A program made the position numbers and the translations under genes. Shown here one piece after another: positions 8,997 to 22,046 of a DNA stretch of 64,000 bases. Under the pieces are notes generated by a model. It worked only from the letters and a program-made list of their open reading frames with translations, was not told where the DNA came from and did no database searches. The stretch's first letter is position 1, and every line of letters begins with the position of its first letter. The stretch comes from an uncultured Chloroflexota bacterium (lineage in GTDB: Bacteria > Chloroflexota > Chloroflexia > Thermomicrobiales > UBA6265). Location of the stretch: NCBI GenBank assembly GCA_937901745.1, contig CALGSZ010000096.1:62001-126000 (forward strand), read 5' to 3'.

Positions 8997-10346
8997 CTAA
9001 GCATCTCCATAGCGCCGCAGCTCCCAAGGGCCGACCTGGGCACGGTACTCTTCCCACTCGTCACGCTTGACCGAGAGCAGCTGGTCGTAGACGTAATCGC
9101 CGAGCGCTTCTTGCACGACCGTATCCTGGGTGAGGGCACTCAGGGCCTCACCCAGCGTGGTCGGCAAGCGCGGCACGCCGATCCGCTGCATTCCCTCGTC
9201 GTCGTAGGCGGTCAGCGACTCCTCTAGCGGCTCCGGCGGCTCCTCTCCCTGGCGAATGCCGTCCATCCCACAGGCCAGCGTCACGGCAAGCGCCAAGTAG
9301 GGATTCGCCGTCGCGTCGGGAGACCGCAGCTCGATCGCCGCTTCCTCGCCCGGCGCCCACGATGGCACGCGGATAAGCGACGACTGGCTGACGTGCGCCC
9401 AAGTCGCGTGGCGTGGCGCGCGATGACCGGCGTTCAATCGCTTATAGGAATTGACCGTCGGACAGAGGACCGCGCACATGGCTCTGGCATGCGCGAGCTG
9501 TCCTCCAATGAAGTGGTAGGCCGTCGCGGCAAGCGCATCCCCCCCGTGCACGAGCGCGTCGGTGCCCTCCGGGTAGCGCCGCAACCGCTGGAAGATGTGC
9601 ATCCCGGAGCCCGGCGCGTCCGAGAACGGCTTCGGCATGAATGTCGCACGCAGCCCGTGCCGCTGCGCGACTTCCCGGACGACCTGGCGGACTGTAATGA
9701 GCTGATCGGCCATGCGCAGGGCGTCGGCGGGCAGGAGATCCAGCTCTTCCTGGCCTGGCCCCGTCTCGTGATGAGCGCCGCCGACGCTGATCCCGAGCGC
9801 ATCGAGCGTGGAAACGACCTCATCGCGCACACGCGATGACGTCTCTTCGCCGACATCGAAGTATCCGGCGGCGTCGAGCGTGCGAACGACGTTTGGCCAA
9901 TCGCCACGAACGAGGTAGTACTCGATTTCGATGCCGACGCGAAACTCGAAGCCAGCCGCCCTCGCATCGGCCAGCGCGCGCTCGAGCACTGAGCGCGGGT
10001 CGCCGTCGAACGGCTGACCGTCGCGGCGCCGGACAGAGCAGCAAATTCGCGCCCGCCGGCCGCGTGGATCAGCTCCGTCAGAGATGAGGAGCGTCGTCGG
10101 GTCAGGAACGAGAAACAGATCGAGCTCGATGCGGCGCGTGCCTGTCAGCGCCGATCCGTCGAACCGATAGCCATGCGCCATTGTGTCGGCGAGGAGCTCG
10201 ACCGGTATCGTCAGCGCCTTTGCCCCGCCGGTGATATCCGAAAAGAGCAGGTCGACGAGACGCACATTCGCGGCCGCGACGCGTTCGAGCGTCTCATTCA
10301 CGGCCTCCGCATCCGGTCCCGCTTCCCGCTCCGCGCCTGCGATCAT
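8997..10346 (-). CDS. Glutamine synthetase family protein (GlnA-like ligase)
   Basis: A predicted 449-residue ATP-dependent ammonia/amine-glutamate ligase. The beta-grasp N-terminus starts near RLVDLLFSDITGGAKALTIP. The catalytic half shows the metal-binding VGIEIEYYL segment, then HHETGPGQEELDL, the KPFSDAPGSGMHIFQRL ATP-site segment and a C-terminal ELRSPDATANPYLA. It departs from housekeeping GlnA in the loop after NSYKRL (NAGHRAPRHATW instead of the usual APxNIAW) and lacks the Tyr adenylylation loop. A gamma-glutamyl-polyamine or other amide ligase is therefore possible. Start: the frame runs up to 10448, but the ATG at 10346 has GGGGAAGG upstream and fits the family length. It is divergent from gltB across a 412-base regulatory region. 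Confidence 0.82.
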   Translation of the reverse strand: MIAGAEREAGPDAEAVNETLERVAAANVRLVDLLFSDITGGAKALTIPVELLADTMAHGYRFDGSALTGTRRIELDLFLVPDPTTLLISDGADPRGRRARICCSVRRRDGQPFDGDPRSVLERALADARAAGFEFRVGIEIEYYLVRGDWPNVVRTLDAAGYFDVGEETSSRVRDEVVSTLDALGISVGGAHHETGPGQEELDLLPADALRMADQLITVRQVVREVAQRHGLRATFMPKPFSDAPGSGMHIFQRLRRYPEGTDALVHGGDALAATAYHFIGGQLAHARAMCAVLCPTVNSYKRLNAGHRAPRHATWAHVSQSSLIRVPSWAPGEEAAIELRSPDATANPYLALAVTLACGMDGIRQGEEPPEPLEESLTAYDDEGMQRIGVPRLPTTLGEALSALTQDTVVQEALGDYVYDQLLSVKRDEWEEYRAQVGPWELRRYGDA

Positions 10347-10691
10347 TGACCAATCCTTCCCCTCGTCTATTTGGGCGCTCGATCCAAACCGCGAGCGGAA
10401 ATAGGCTACTGCTTTTGTGCTTCGGCGGCAACCTCGCCGCGCTGGCAAGGTTGTCCTGTCGTGAGCCAGAATTCCAATCGTTCAAACCGCCCGAACCGCA
10501 TACCGCGATTGGTACCCTCCGCACAATCAACACTCACATGATCTGCTGCGCTGCGCACGTGTTCGCGCGCATGGGTCCGCTACTAGACTCTGAACCCGCC
10601 GACGGCAGTGCAAAGACCTGCCTGGGGCGGCGCGTTCGCGGATAACGACGCCGACGACTCGCCCCATGAGGCCCACTCGGATTTCAGATTT

Positions 10692-10707
10692 TGTGACAAC
10701 GCTCACG
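10692..10707 (+). promoter_or_regulatory. CRP/FNR-like site TGTGA-N6-TCACG before gltB
   Basis: TGTGA at 10692-10696 and TCACG at 10703-10707 are separated by 6 bases. This matches nine of ten conserved positions of the classical CRP-family site. It lies about 52 bases upstream of the gltB start codon. No CRP-family gene is in the window, so the assignment is by sequence likeness only. Confidence 0.35.
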
Positions 10708-10718
10708 ATTTGTACCGA

Positions 10719-10740
10719 ACGTTGAAGCTAGCTTCAGCGT
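10719..10740 (+). promoter_or_regulatory. Near-perfect 22-bp palindrome, probable gltB operator
   Basis: The core TGAAGCTAGCTTCA (10723-10736) is a perfect 14-bp palindrome. The flanks ACG and CGT extend the symmetry to 22 bp with one mismatched pair. It ends 18 bases before the gltB ATG, where a bound protein would block initiation or early transcription. No regulator gene for it is adjacent except the PucR gene on the other side of the glutamine synthetase-like gene. Confidence 0.55.
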
Positions 10741-10758
10741 CCGAGGGAGGGAACCCGC

Positions 10759-15261
<4,503 letters not shown>

Positions 15262-15280
15262 GAAGCTCGCCTCCTACCAC

Positions 15281-15320
15281 GCCCCCTCTCGATACCCATC
15301 GCGTCGGGAGGGGGCTTTTT
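15281..15320 (+). terminator. Rho-independent terminator of gltB
   Basis: A GC-rich hairpin (GCCCCCTCTC at 15281-15290 pairing with GGGAGGGGGC at 15306-15315, one imperfect pair) is followed at once by TTTTT. It lies 20 bases after the gltB stop. Confidence 0.85.
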
Positions 15321-15385
15321 CATTGGCCTCTCTCGCCGTGCCAAGCAGGCTAGGCTCGGCTGGCGTTGTGGTCAGGAGCAGGGGG

Positions 15386-16777
15386 TCAGTCGTTGGCGTT
15401 GACCTCGGCCGCGCGACTCCAGCCGAGCCATTGCTCCGCGGCAAAGCCGGGCGCGGGGGGCGGACCTGCTTCGACCGGCTGCAGGAATGGCCGGCCGGGC
15501 TCCACGTAGGTCCGGGCGGCCGGGACGGAGACGAGCTCCAGCTCCGGATAGCGCAACGCGGTCAGGGCGCCGCCAAAGACGCAGCCAGTATCGATATTGA
15601 TGGTGCGATTGACCCAGACGGGCTGGGTGATCGGTGTGTGGGCATAGACGACGATCGCCCGTCCTCGGTACCTGGCCGCCCAATCCAGGCGGATCGGGAG
15701 CCCGTACTCATCGACTTCTCCCGTCGTCTCGCCGTAGAGGGCGAAGCTGCGCACGCGTTTGGAGTCGCGTCCTTGCAGCGCCGCCTTCATGCCCGCGTGC
15801 GCGACGACGAGCCGGCCGTCATCCAACACATAGTGGTGGACAAGCCCTTCGAAGAACGCACGGACCTGCTCGGCGAATTCGGGCGGTTCCTTAGACAGCT
15901 GCTCGATGCTGTCCTCGAGCCCGTGCGCGATCTTTACCTGCCGGCCTTGCAGGTATCGCATCAGCTTGTCGTCGTGATTGCCGGGCAGGCAGAGAGCCGT
16001 TCCCTCTTCGACCATGCCCATGACGAGGCGCAACACCGCCGTGATCGCCGGCCCACGATCGACAAGGTCACCGAGGAAGATCGTCCGCCGCCCGGCTGGC
16101 GGTCTGACTTGGTAGGAGGGCACGCCGTCCTCGCCAGTCGTTTCCGAGACCTCGTAGCCGAGCCGGCCGAGGAGCGCGCGGAGTTCTTCGAAGCAGCCGT
16201 GGACGTCGCCGATGATGTCGAAGGGACCGTGCTCGTGCCGGCGATCGGGAGGGAGCGGCACACGGACGATCCGCGCCGCGTCAACCTCCTGGGGCGTCGT
16301 GAGAACGTGGACGGCGCGGAAGCCTTCCCGCGTCAAGGTGTCGAATGACCGGCGCAGCGCCTCGTATTGGCGGCGCACAACGTCCGGGTCGACCGGCCGC
16401 TCCTGCCGCGTCCGCGCGCGCTCCTCAGCCAACGCCACTGGCAGGTCGAGCACGATCGCGACAGCAGGCAAGTTGAGTTCTTCCGCCAAGCGGATCAGGC
16501 GATGCCGAGCACGCGGCTGCACATTCGTCGCGTCCACGACCGCCAGCTTGAGGAAGCGCAGGCGGTGGGAGACGATCAGGTGCAGCACATCGAAGGCGGC
16601 GGGCGTCGCCGACTGGTCGCCTGGATCATCGGCGACGAGCGCGCGGCAGTGATCGGACGAGACGATCTCGGTCGGCCGGAAATGGCGGGCGGCAAGAGTC
16701 GATTTCCCCGAGCCGGCGACGCCGACGAGCACGACGAGCGACGGATCGGGTACCGTCAGGACCGCCCCAGACACCAC
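15386..16777 (-). CDS. Pnkp-like polynucleotide kinase-phosphatase without ligase domain
   Basis: A two-domain protein of 463 residues. Residues 1-170 are a P-loop kinase (GVAGSGKS at 19-26, with a DATN and an ERARTR segment) like the 5'-end kinase module of bacterial Pnkp. Residues 180-430 are a calcineurin-type phosphoesterase with GDVHG (190-194), GDLVDRGP (236-243), GNHDD (266-270) and VVAHAG motifs. Complete bacterial Pnkp is about 850 residues, with a third adenylyltransferase (ligase) domain, and works with Hen1 to repair RNA. Both are missing here. It could heal but not seal RNA ends, or act on another phosphate substrate. The start is the GTG at 16777 behind GAGGAGTGA. Confidence 0.85.
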   Translation of the reverse strand: MVSGAVLTVPDPSLVVLVGVAGSGKSTLAARHFRPTEIVSSDHCRALVADDPGDQSATPAAFDVLHLIVSHRLRFLKLAVVDATNVQPRARHRLIRLAEELNLPAVAIVLDLPVALAEERARTRQERPVDPDVVRRQYEALRRSFDTLTREGFRAVHVLTTPQEVDAARIVRVPLPPDRRHEHGPFDIIGDVHGCFEELRALLGRLGYEVSETTGEDGVPSYQVRPPAGRRTIFLGDLVDRGPAITAVLRLVMGMVEEGTALCLPGNHDDKLMRYLQGRQVKIAHGLEDSIEQLSKEPPEFAEQVRAFFEGLVHHYVLDDGRLVVAHAGMKAALQGRDSKRVRSFALYGETTGEVDEYGLPIRLDWAARYRGRAIVVYAHTPITQPVWVNRTINIDTGCVFGGALTALRYPELELVSVPAARTYVEPGRPFLQPVEAGPPPAPGFAAEQWLGWSRAAEVNAND

Positions 16778-17146
16778 TCACTCCTCAACACCTGCAATCC
16801 TCGCAACGCGCGAACGACGCTGCCGTGACGACATCAACGAAGATTCACCGGTCTTGGACTTCGGGTCAAATCACGCCATTGACATTCAGACGGCAACACA
16901 AAGCAGCCTTCCTGCCATGAGCGCTCTGTTCGGGGCCACGGTTAAGTAAGCATGAAGGAAGTAAGCACTCATGCCCGCATGCAAATCTTTGTCAGATATG
17001 ATGAGGATGCTGAGTAAGCAGACTATCGTTTCGCCCGACGATGACCGGCATCACCGAGAGCGAACATCCAATTCGCTGACCTGCGCAAGTCACCTACCGT
17101 GTGCGGAAGCCACTGGTATCGTCGATAGACTGCGGGTAGTTGTGGC
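16778..17146. other. Intergenic region before the PLD nuclease gene
   Basis: About 370 bases. Composition changes here from the GC-rich backbone to more A/T-rich DNA. Short open frames exist on both strands but show no family features, coherent codon use or ribosome binding sites. I see no tRNA or repeat that would mark an integration site. Confidence 0.4.
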
Positions 17147-18079
17147 ATGGAGGAAAATTTCACTACTTCCTGGAGCAGCTGGATGGAGCTCTGTCCTTCT
17201 CCATTGGGTGCAACATTCGACAAATTCATTGACCGGATCGAACATCAATGCATCATCTGCTCCCCATATATCGGCATCAATCCAATAAAGCAACTCATCA
17301 CAACATTGGAACGCAAGGGACTCCAGACCCGCCTCGATCTTAAGATCATTACCGATATTTCCCTCAAGACACTAGTATCTCGCTCGACCGACATTAACGC
17401 GCTCATCCTTGCCAAAGAATCCATTCCAAGATCAGAGGTTATCTACCTGCCAAGGATCCATGCGAAAGCCTATGTCGCTGACGATTCCATGGCATTAGTC
17501 GGGTCGGCGAACTTTACCCACTCAGGTTTACATGAAAACCTCGAATATGCCGTCTGTCTCCGCACGCCTGAAATAGTGCGGAGTGTCAGCAACGACATCC
17601 GACGATACGCACAACTCGGTAGTCCTGTCCCGACACAGCATTTGCATCTTCTGGCATCGCATGTCGCTGATATCCAATCAGCTATCGAGTCAGAGCAGCG
17701 GTCGATCGACCGGCAAGTCCGCGAGGCGTCGTCGAGACTCCAGCTACGTGCTGAAGAGGAGCTGCTGCGAATACGCGTCAGAGGCCGGACGATCAATGCG
17801 ATCTTCAGCGATACGATCGAGTACTTGCTTCAGCGCCGCGCAATGACGACTGAGGAGATCCACCGGTGGATCAAAGAAATACATCCAGATCTCTGTGACG
17901 ACACGAAGGACCGCATCATCGATGGCCAGAGGTTTGGAAAGCTGTGGAAACATCAAGTCCGCACAGCACAACAACACCTCAAGAAATCCGGCCGCATCTC
18001 GTACGACCGGCGCCATCGACTTTGGCACGCGCTACTGACAGAGGCAGAAGCCTCGAGCCGTTATGATGCAAACGCCTGA
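17147..18079 (+). CDS. Phospholipase D-like nuclease domain protein
   Basis: A 310-residue protein with one PLD-type HKD motif: His105, Lys107, Asp112 and GSAN at 119-122 (HAKAYVADDSMALVGSAN). A single motif implies that the active enzyme is a dimer, as in the Nuc and BfiI types. The first 100 residues (CIICSPYIG..., then KIITDIS) form the usual PLD sandwich. The last 90 (MTTEEIHRWIKEIHPDLCDD to RLWHAL) look like a winged helix of the sort fused to Mrr-like or other restriction enzymes, here probably for DNA binding. GC content is visibly lower than on either side, which suggests horizontal transfer. A second ATG at 17183 has GGAG eight bases upstream and may be the true start. Likely role: DNA cleavage in defence. 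No partner methylase is present. Confidence 0.75.
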   Translation: MEENFTTSWSSWMELCPSPLGATFDKFIDRIEHQCIICSPYIGINPIKQLITTLERKGLQTRLDLKIITDISLKTLVSRSTDINALILAKESIPRSEVIYLPRIHAKAYVADDSMALVGSANFTHSGLHENLEYAVCLRTPEIVRSVSNDIRRYAQLGSPVPTQHLHLLASHVADIQSAIESEQRSIDRQVREASSRLQLRAEEELLRIRVRGRTINAIFSDTIEYLLQRRAMTTEEIHRWIKEIHPDLCDDTKDRIIDGQRFGKLWKHQVRTAQQHLKKSGRISYDRRHRLWHALLTEAEASSRYDANA

Positions 18080-18125
18080 GGCGGCGGAAGTGCCTCCAAC
18101 GCAAGCGTCGATGTGATTCCTGTGG

Positions 18126-19256
18126 CTACCGCACCTTGCCGCGGGCCGCGACCTTCCAGGTGTCCGTCACCCGGCCGTTCTGGACGACGAGGAGCTCATC
18201 GGCGAGGTTGACGACCGGACAGATGTGGTTGGGGATGACCTCCACCCGGTCGCCAATGCGCAGACCCTGCTCCTCCGGCGGGACAATAACGACACCGTGC
18301 TCTTCGCTCAGGCGATCGATAATCGCTCGCTCGTGCCCCACGATGTAGCCGTGACCCGGATGGGACGGATTCTTGTCGAGCGCGAGCACTTTTGAGCCCG
18401 CATCGAGCACCGCGCGGTCCGGCGCCGGGCGGCTGACGACCGTCGCGACGATGCGCGCGGCGCAGCGATCGGGTCCGTAGATGCCGTAACGGAAGCCGCT
18501 CGTGTCGCGGAAGACGTAGGTGCCTGGCCGCATCTCGGTGATGCCAGGCACGGTCGGGGTGTAGGCGGCGGCGGGCGTCGAGCCGACGCTGACCACGTCG
18601 ATCTCGAGGCCTTGAGAGCGGATCAGCTCCGCCGTCTCCACCATCGCCCGACCAGCTTCGCGAGCAACCTCCTCGATCTGGTCGGGCGGGGCAGCGTTCG
18701 CGTGTCCCTCGTGCGTGAACAACCCGATCACGCGCAAGCCGGGCAGCCGAGCGACATCCAAGGCGAGTCGGGCCGCTGGTTCACCGGCCGGGGCGCCAGC
18801 GCGATGATGCCCGGTGTCGACCTCGATCATCACCTCGATCGTGCGCTCGGCGCGGGACATCGCGTCCGATAACGCCTCGGCTCCTTCGTGAGAATCAACG
18901 CCGACGATCATCCGCGCCCGCTCCATCAGGGCGAGGAGCCGGCGAATCTTCGGCTCGCCGATGACCTCGTGGCCGATCAGGATGTCATCAATGCCAGCGT
19001 CGGCCATTACCTCCGCCTCTCCGAGCTTGGCGCAGGTGATGCCGATGGCGCCGGCGGCGAGCTGGAGCTTGGCGATCTGGGGCGTCTTGTGGGTCTTGAT
19101 ATGAGGTCGGAGCGCGACGTCGATGCTCTTCGCCCAGGCCGCCATCTCCGAGATGTTCTGATGCAGGATGCCCTCGTCGATCACCAAGCACGGCGTATCG
19201 ATCTCCTGCGACGGATCGACGATGGTGGATGCCGGCATGGCAATAGCTGCGGTCAT
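18126..19256 (-). CDS. D-threonine aldolase / DSD1-family PLP enzyme
   Basis: A 376-residue pyridoxal-phosphate enzyme of the alanine-racemase-like fold type III. The Schiff-base lysine is Lys54 in RPHIKTHK. The barrel motif TCAKLGEAEVMADAG is intact, and the C-terminal metal-binding region reads IPNHICPVVN, as in D-threonine aldolase and eukaryotic-type D-serine dehydratase. It would cleave beta-hydroxy-D-amino acids or dehydrate D-serine, using a divalent metal. The start is the ATG at 19256, with AGGAGG five bases upstream. It is followed on the same strand, and preceded at some distance, by other single metabolic genes. The Gfo/Idh/MocA gene upstream (157 bases away) may be co-transcribed. 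Confidence 0.88.
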   Translation of the reverse strand: MTAAIAMPASTIVDPSQEIDTPCLVIDEGILHQNISEMAAWAKSIDVALRPHIKTHKTPQIAKLQLAAGAIGITCAKLGEAEVMADAGIDDILIGHEVIGEPKIRRLLALMERARMIVGVDSHEGAEALSDAMSRAERTIEVMIEVDTGHHRAGAPAGEPAARLALDVARLPGLRVIGLFTHEGHANAAPPDQIEEVAREAGRAMVETAELIRSQGLEIDVVSVGSTPAAAYTPTVPGITEMRPGTYVFRDTSGFRYGIYGPDRCAARIVATVVSRPAPDRAVLDAGSKVLALDKNPSHPGHGYIVGHERAIIDRLSEEHGVVIVPPEEQGLRIGDRVEVIPNHICPVVNLADELLVVQNGRVTDTWKVAARGKVR

Positions 19257-19412
19257 GATGTCCTCCTCATAGCGTCGGTGGCCGGCGGCGGTCGGCACAG
19301 AGCCGCCGGTCCGCTCCCCGTCGCTGAGTCCGTGCCAGCGAGTTGATGACGACGGGGGCCGTATTATCGCAGGGTTTGCAAAAACTTGAGCAATTGGCGT
19401 TGGACGCGACTT

Positions 19413-20534
19413 TCACGCGATCTGGAAGCGGGAGCGAGCGATCTCGATCCAGCGCCCTTGCTGGGACGACCGCAGAACGCCGTCGATCACTTCCTGAACC
19501 TTGACGCCATCGGCGAACGACGGCTCGCCAGGGATACCTAGGCGAATGGCGCGCACCCACTCCCGCAAGAGGTGGATCGTCGGGACGGTGAGCGGATGCT
19601 CGAACGGCGGAAACTCGGGCGTCAGGCGTTCGGGGATCGGCAGCTCCGCGAGGGCTTCGCGCCGGCGGCCACCGAGTAGGTGGCCGTCCCCAGTGATGAC
19701 GAGCACACCCTCCGATCCGGAGAGGATCACCTCGTCTCCGACATCATGCGTCGCGGTCGCGGAGTAATGGATCGTTGCGAGCGCGCCGCAGACGAGTCGC
19801 ATCAGCACCACGAAGTTGTCGTCGGCGTCCACCGGAGCCGTTTGACTCGACTCCGGCAACCGGCGCCGCTTGACCATCGTCGCCGTCGCGCCGGCCACCG
19901 ACTTGACATCGCCGAGCCACCAGCGCAGCGAGTCAATGTGGTGGGACCCGGCGGCCGCGAGCATGCCACCCCCCTTCCCGGCCTCGGACAACCAGTCCCA
20001 CGGCTCGCCGAAGGGATCGTTCAGGCTGGAGCGGTAGACGGTGACGGAGGCGGAGTACGGATCGCCGATGTACCCCTCGTCGATCAGTTCCTTGGCGCGC
20101 GCGCGAGCGGGAATATACCGGTACTCGTGATTGATCATCGCCACGACGCCGGCGGTGCGCGCCATCTTCTCCATGTCCCGCGCTTCCGCCAGAGTTCGCG
20201 CCAGCGGCTTCTCGCAGAGGATGTGCTTACGCGCTTCGAGCGCCGCCAGGACCATCGAGTGATGGAGGTGCGGTGGCGTCGCGATGATCACCGCGTCGAC
20301 CTCGGGATCGCGCAGAAGGTCGCGGTAGTCGTGGACGACGTTCCGGATGCCGAAGCGAGCGGCGACGAAGTGTGCCCGGTCGGGCCGCCGCGAGCACAGC
20401 GCGACGATCTCGGCATCCGGCACGTGGCTCAGCGCGGGCACATGCATCGCCGCCGCATGGCCAGCGCCGATGATTCCAATCCGGACGGTCCCGCCACGCT
20501 GCGTATCGCCGCGTACTCGATCCGAAACAACCAT
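19413..20534 (-). CDS. Gfo/Idh/MocA family oxidoreductase
   Basis: A 373-residue NAD(P)-dependent sugar or inositol-type dehydrogenase. The Rossmann fingerprint GIIGAGHAAAMH is near residue 20. AVIIATPPHLHHSM follows, then the family signature KHILCEKPLARTLAEA with its EKP catalytic lysine, and later GGGMLAAAGSHHIDSLRWWLG. The C-terminal half is the GFO_IDH_MocA beta-sheet domain. The substrate cannot be told from sequence. The start is the ATG at 20534, adjacent to a GTG, with GAGGTG close upstream. It is transcribed leftward, in the same direction as the D-threonine aldolase-type gene, and divergent from the adenosyltransferase gene. Confidence 0.9.
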   Translation of the reverse strand: MVVSDRVRGDTQRGGTVRIGIIGAGHAAAMHVPALSHVPDAEIVALCSRRPDRAHFVAARFGIRNVVHDYRDLLRDPEVDAVIIATPPHLHHSMVLAALEARKHILCEKPLARTLAEARDMEKMARTAGVVAMINHEYRYIPARARAKELIDEGYIGDPYSASVTVYRSSLNDPFGEPWDWLSEAGKGGGMLAAAGSHHIDSLRWWLGDVKSVAGATATMVKRRRLPESSQTAPVDADDNFVVLMRLVCGALATIHYSATATHDVGDEVILSGSEGVLVITGDGHLLGGRRREALAELPIPERLTPEFPPFEHPLTVPTIHLLREWVRAIRLGIPGEPSFADGVKVQEVIDGVLRSSQQGRWIEIARSRFQIA

Positions 20535-20719
20535 CACCTCGGACTCTCGCTCTCCCGCCTACGAAATTGGCGCACGATCGCGCCCATCCGGGGGCAATCC
20601 TACACGATCGTCTCCGTTGCCCCGGCGACACCGGCGCCGCGTAAACCGTTCCAGGTGTGGCACGATGTCCGGCGGGCACCACCCGGCGAGACGAGCTTCC
20701 ACGCGGGAGGAGCGGCGCA

Positions 20720-21304
20720 ATGCGGTTGTTCACCGGCAAGGGCGACACGGGGACGACGGATCTCCTCGGAGCGCGAGTACCCAAGGATGATCCGCGCATC
20801 GAGCTGATTGGCGCGCTGGACGAGACGACGGCGCATCTCGGCCTGGCTCGGGCGCTCGCCCAGACGCAACAGGCGAAGGAATGGCTCATCGAGGTTCAGC
20901 GAGACCTTTACCGCCTGATGGCGGAGCTCGCGTTCACTGACGAACTGCGCCCGGCCGACTTCGTGCTCTCAGAGCAGCGAGTGTCGCGGCTGGAAGAGCT
21001 GACCGACCGGCTCACCGGGGAAGTGGAGCTTCCACCGCAGTTCATCCTCCCCGGCGACACCGTCGCCGGAGCGACGCTCGATGTCGCCCGCACGGTTGCC
21101 CGCCGCGCCGAGCGGCATGCCGTCGCGCTGGCCCGCGAGGGTCAGATCTCGAATCCGCAGATCGTGCGGTACCTGAACCGGCTGTCGTCGTTCCTCTTCA
21201 TCCTCGCTCGGTACGAGGACCGCGCCGCCGGCGTGACCCCGCTCCTCGCCAAGTCGGAGGATCGCCCAGCACGCCGGGAAGCTCGGCAGGCGAGCAAGGA
21301 CTGA
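20720..21304 (+). CDS. PduO-type cob(I)alamin adenosyltransferase
   Basis: A 194-residue ATP:cob(I)alamin adenosyltransferase that makes adenosylcobalamin, active as a trimer of helix bundles. The ATP-binding N-terminus MRLFTGKGDTGTTDLLG, the ELIGALDETTAHLG helix and the pair FILPGDTVAGATLDVARTV and RRAERHAV, then YLNRLSSFLFILAR, are all diagnostic. The ATG at 20720 is the start, with GGAGGAG eight bases upstream; the longer frame adds residues outside the family. It ends two bases from the convergent HAD phosphatase gene. No other cobalamin gene is in the window. Confidence 0.93.
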   Translation: MRLFTGKGDTGTTDLLGARVPKDDPRIELIGALDETTAHLGLARALAQTQQAKEWLIEVQRDLYRLMAELAFTDELRPADFVLSEQRVSRLEELTDRLTGEVELPPQFILPGDTVAGATLDVARTVARRAERHAVALAREGQISNPQIVRYLNRLSSFLFILARYEDRAAGVTPLLAKSEDRPARREARQASKD

Positions 21305-21306
21305 GC

Positions 21307-21969
21307 TCACAGCGAACGCAGCAAGTCCAGGTTGAACTCCGTCAGAGACGTGAGCATCGCGTCGGCGATGCAGAACCGTCGATCGTCGCGCATCCCCGGC
21401 TCCGGCACGACGATGCACTTCATCCGCGCCGCCTTGGCCGCGAGCAACCCGTTCGGCGAGTCCTCGATCGCCAGGCAGCGCTCCGGCGCGATGCCGAGCG
21501 CGCGGGCCGCTTCGATGTAAACGGCTGGATGTGGCTTCCCGTACGGCTCGTGCTCGGCGGACTGCAGCACGCGGAAGCGATCGCGGACGCCGAGTTTGTC
21601 CACGACCGCGGAGATCAGTTGGCTCTGCGATGACGAAGCGATCGCGAGCGGGATGCCGGCGCTGGAGAGCATCTCGACGGCAGCGACGGCGCCTGGCATC
21701 GGCTCGGCCTGCTGGCGGATGAGCTCGATGACGCGCTCATCAATTTGCGCCTCGACCTGCTTCTTCGTCGGCTCGTCCCAGGGATAGCGCTCGTGCCAGT
21801 ACTCGACGAGCTCGTCGGTCCGTAGCCCCATCGTCTCGAACGTCCGCTCGATGGTGATCGGGACGCCGACGCTGGAAAGGACTTCGACCTCTGCGATGCG
21901 CCAGAGCGGCTCGGAGTCGATCAGCACTCCATCCATGTCAAAGATCACGGCCTCGATCATGGTGGGCAT
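21307..21969 (-). CDS. hxpB: HAD-superfamily phosphatase, hexitol phosphatase HxpB-like
   Basis: A 220-residue HAD hydrolase of the beta-phosphoglucomutase-like subfamily. Motif I is DMDGVLIDSEPLW, motif II is the Ser in ASSSQSQLI, motif III is the Lys in EPYGKPHPAVY, and motif IV is AIEDSPNGLLAAKAA. The cap begins with TFETMGLRTDELVEYWHERYPW, whose YWHERYPW is characteristic of E. coli HxpB/YniC-type hexitol and 2-deoxyglucose-6-phosphate phosphatases. It would dephosphorylate sugar phosphates in the cytoplasm. The start is the ATG at 21969 or the one three codons later; neither has a strong ribosome binding site. It is divergent from the GntR gene. Confidence 0.85.
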   Translation of the reverse strand: MPTMIEAVIFDMDGVLIDSEPLWRIAEVEVLSSVGVPITIERTFETMGLRTDELVEYWHERYPWDEPTKKQVEAQIDERVIELIRQQAEPMPGAVAAVEMLSSAGIPLAIASSSQSQLISAVVDKLGVRDRFRVLQSAEHEPYGKPHPAVYIEAARALGIAPERCLAIEDSPNGLLAAKAARMKCIVVPEPGMRDDRRFCIADAMLTSLTEFNLDLLRSL

Positions 21970-22004
21970 TGTACCTAGCCGCCGCGGGGTTGACCGTCAG
22001 GGTC

Positions 22005-22046
22005 TTGACACACTTTGCACAGATGCCTACTGTATGTTGCATGCAA
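22005..22046 (+). promoter_or_regulatory. Promoter of the GntR gene with start-codon palindrome (leaderless)
   Basis: TTGACA (22005-22010) and TACTGT (22028-22033) are 17 bases apart, which puts the start of transcription at about 22040-22041, on the A of the GntR start codon. There is no Shine-Dalgarno sequence. TTGCATGCAA at 22037-22046 is a perfect palindrome across that point and resembles the TTGTATACAA-type operators of FCD-domain GntR proteins, so autoregulation is likely. Confidence 0.6.

Larger units (their letters stand above)
10347..10758. other. Divergent regulatory region between the GS-like gene and gltB
   Basis: This 412-base region contains no gene I can support. The right end, next to gltB, has two symmetrical sites described separately (10692-10707 and 10719-10740). 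The left half contains a lower-GC patch around 10380-10560, where the leftward promoter of the glutamine synthetase-like gene would be expected, but no clean -35/-10 pair stands out. Confidence 0.4.

Noticed and set aside
16971..17288. A 105-codon frame upstream of and overlapping the PLD gene
   Set aside because: Overlaps the better-supported PLD gene in another frame and has no recognisable features.
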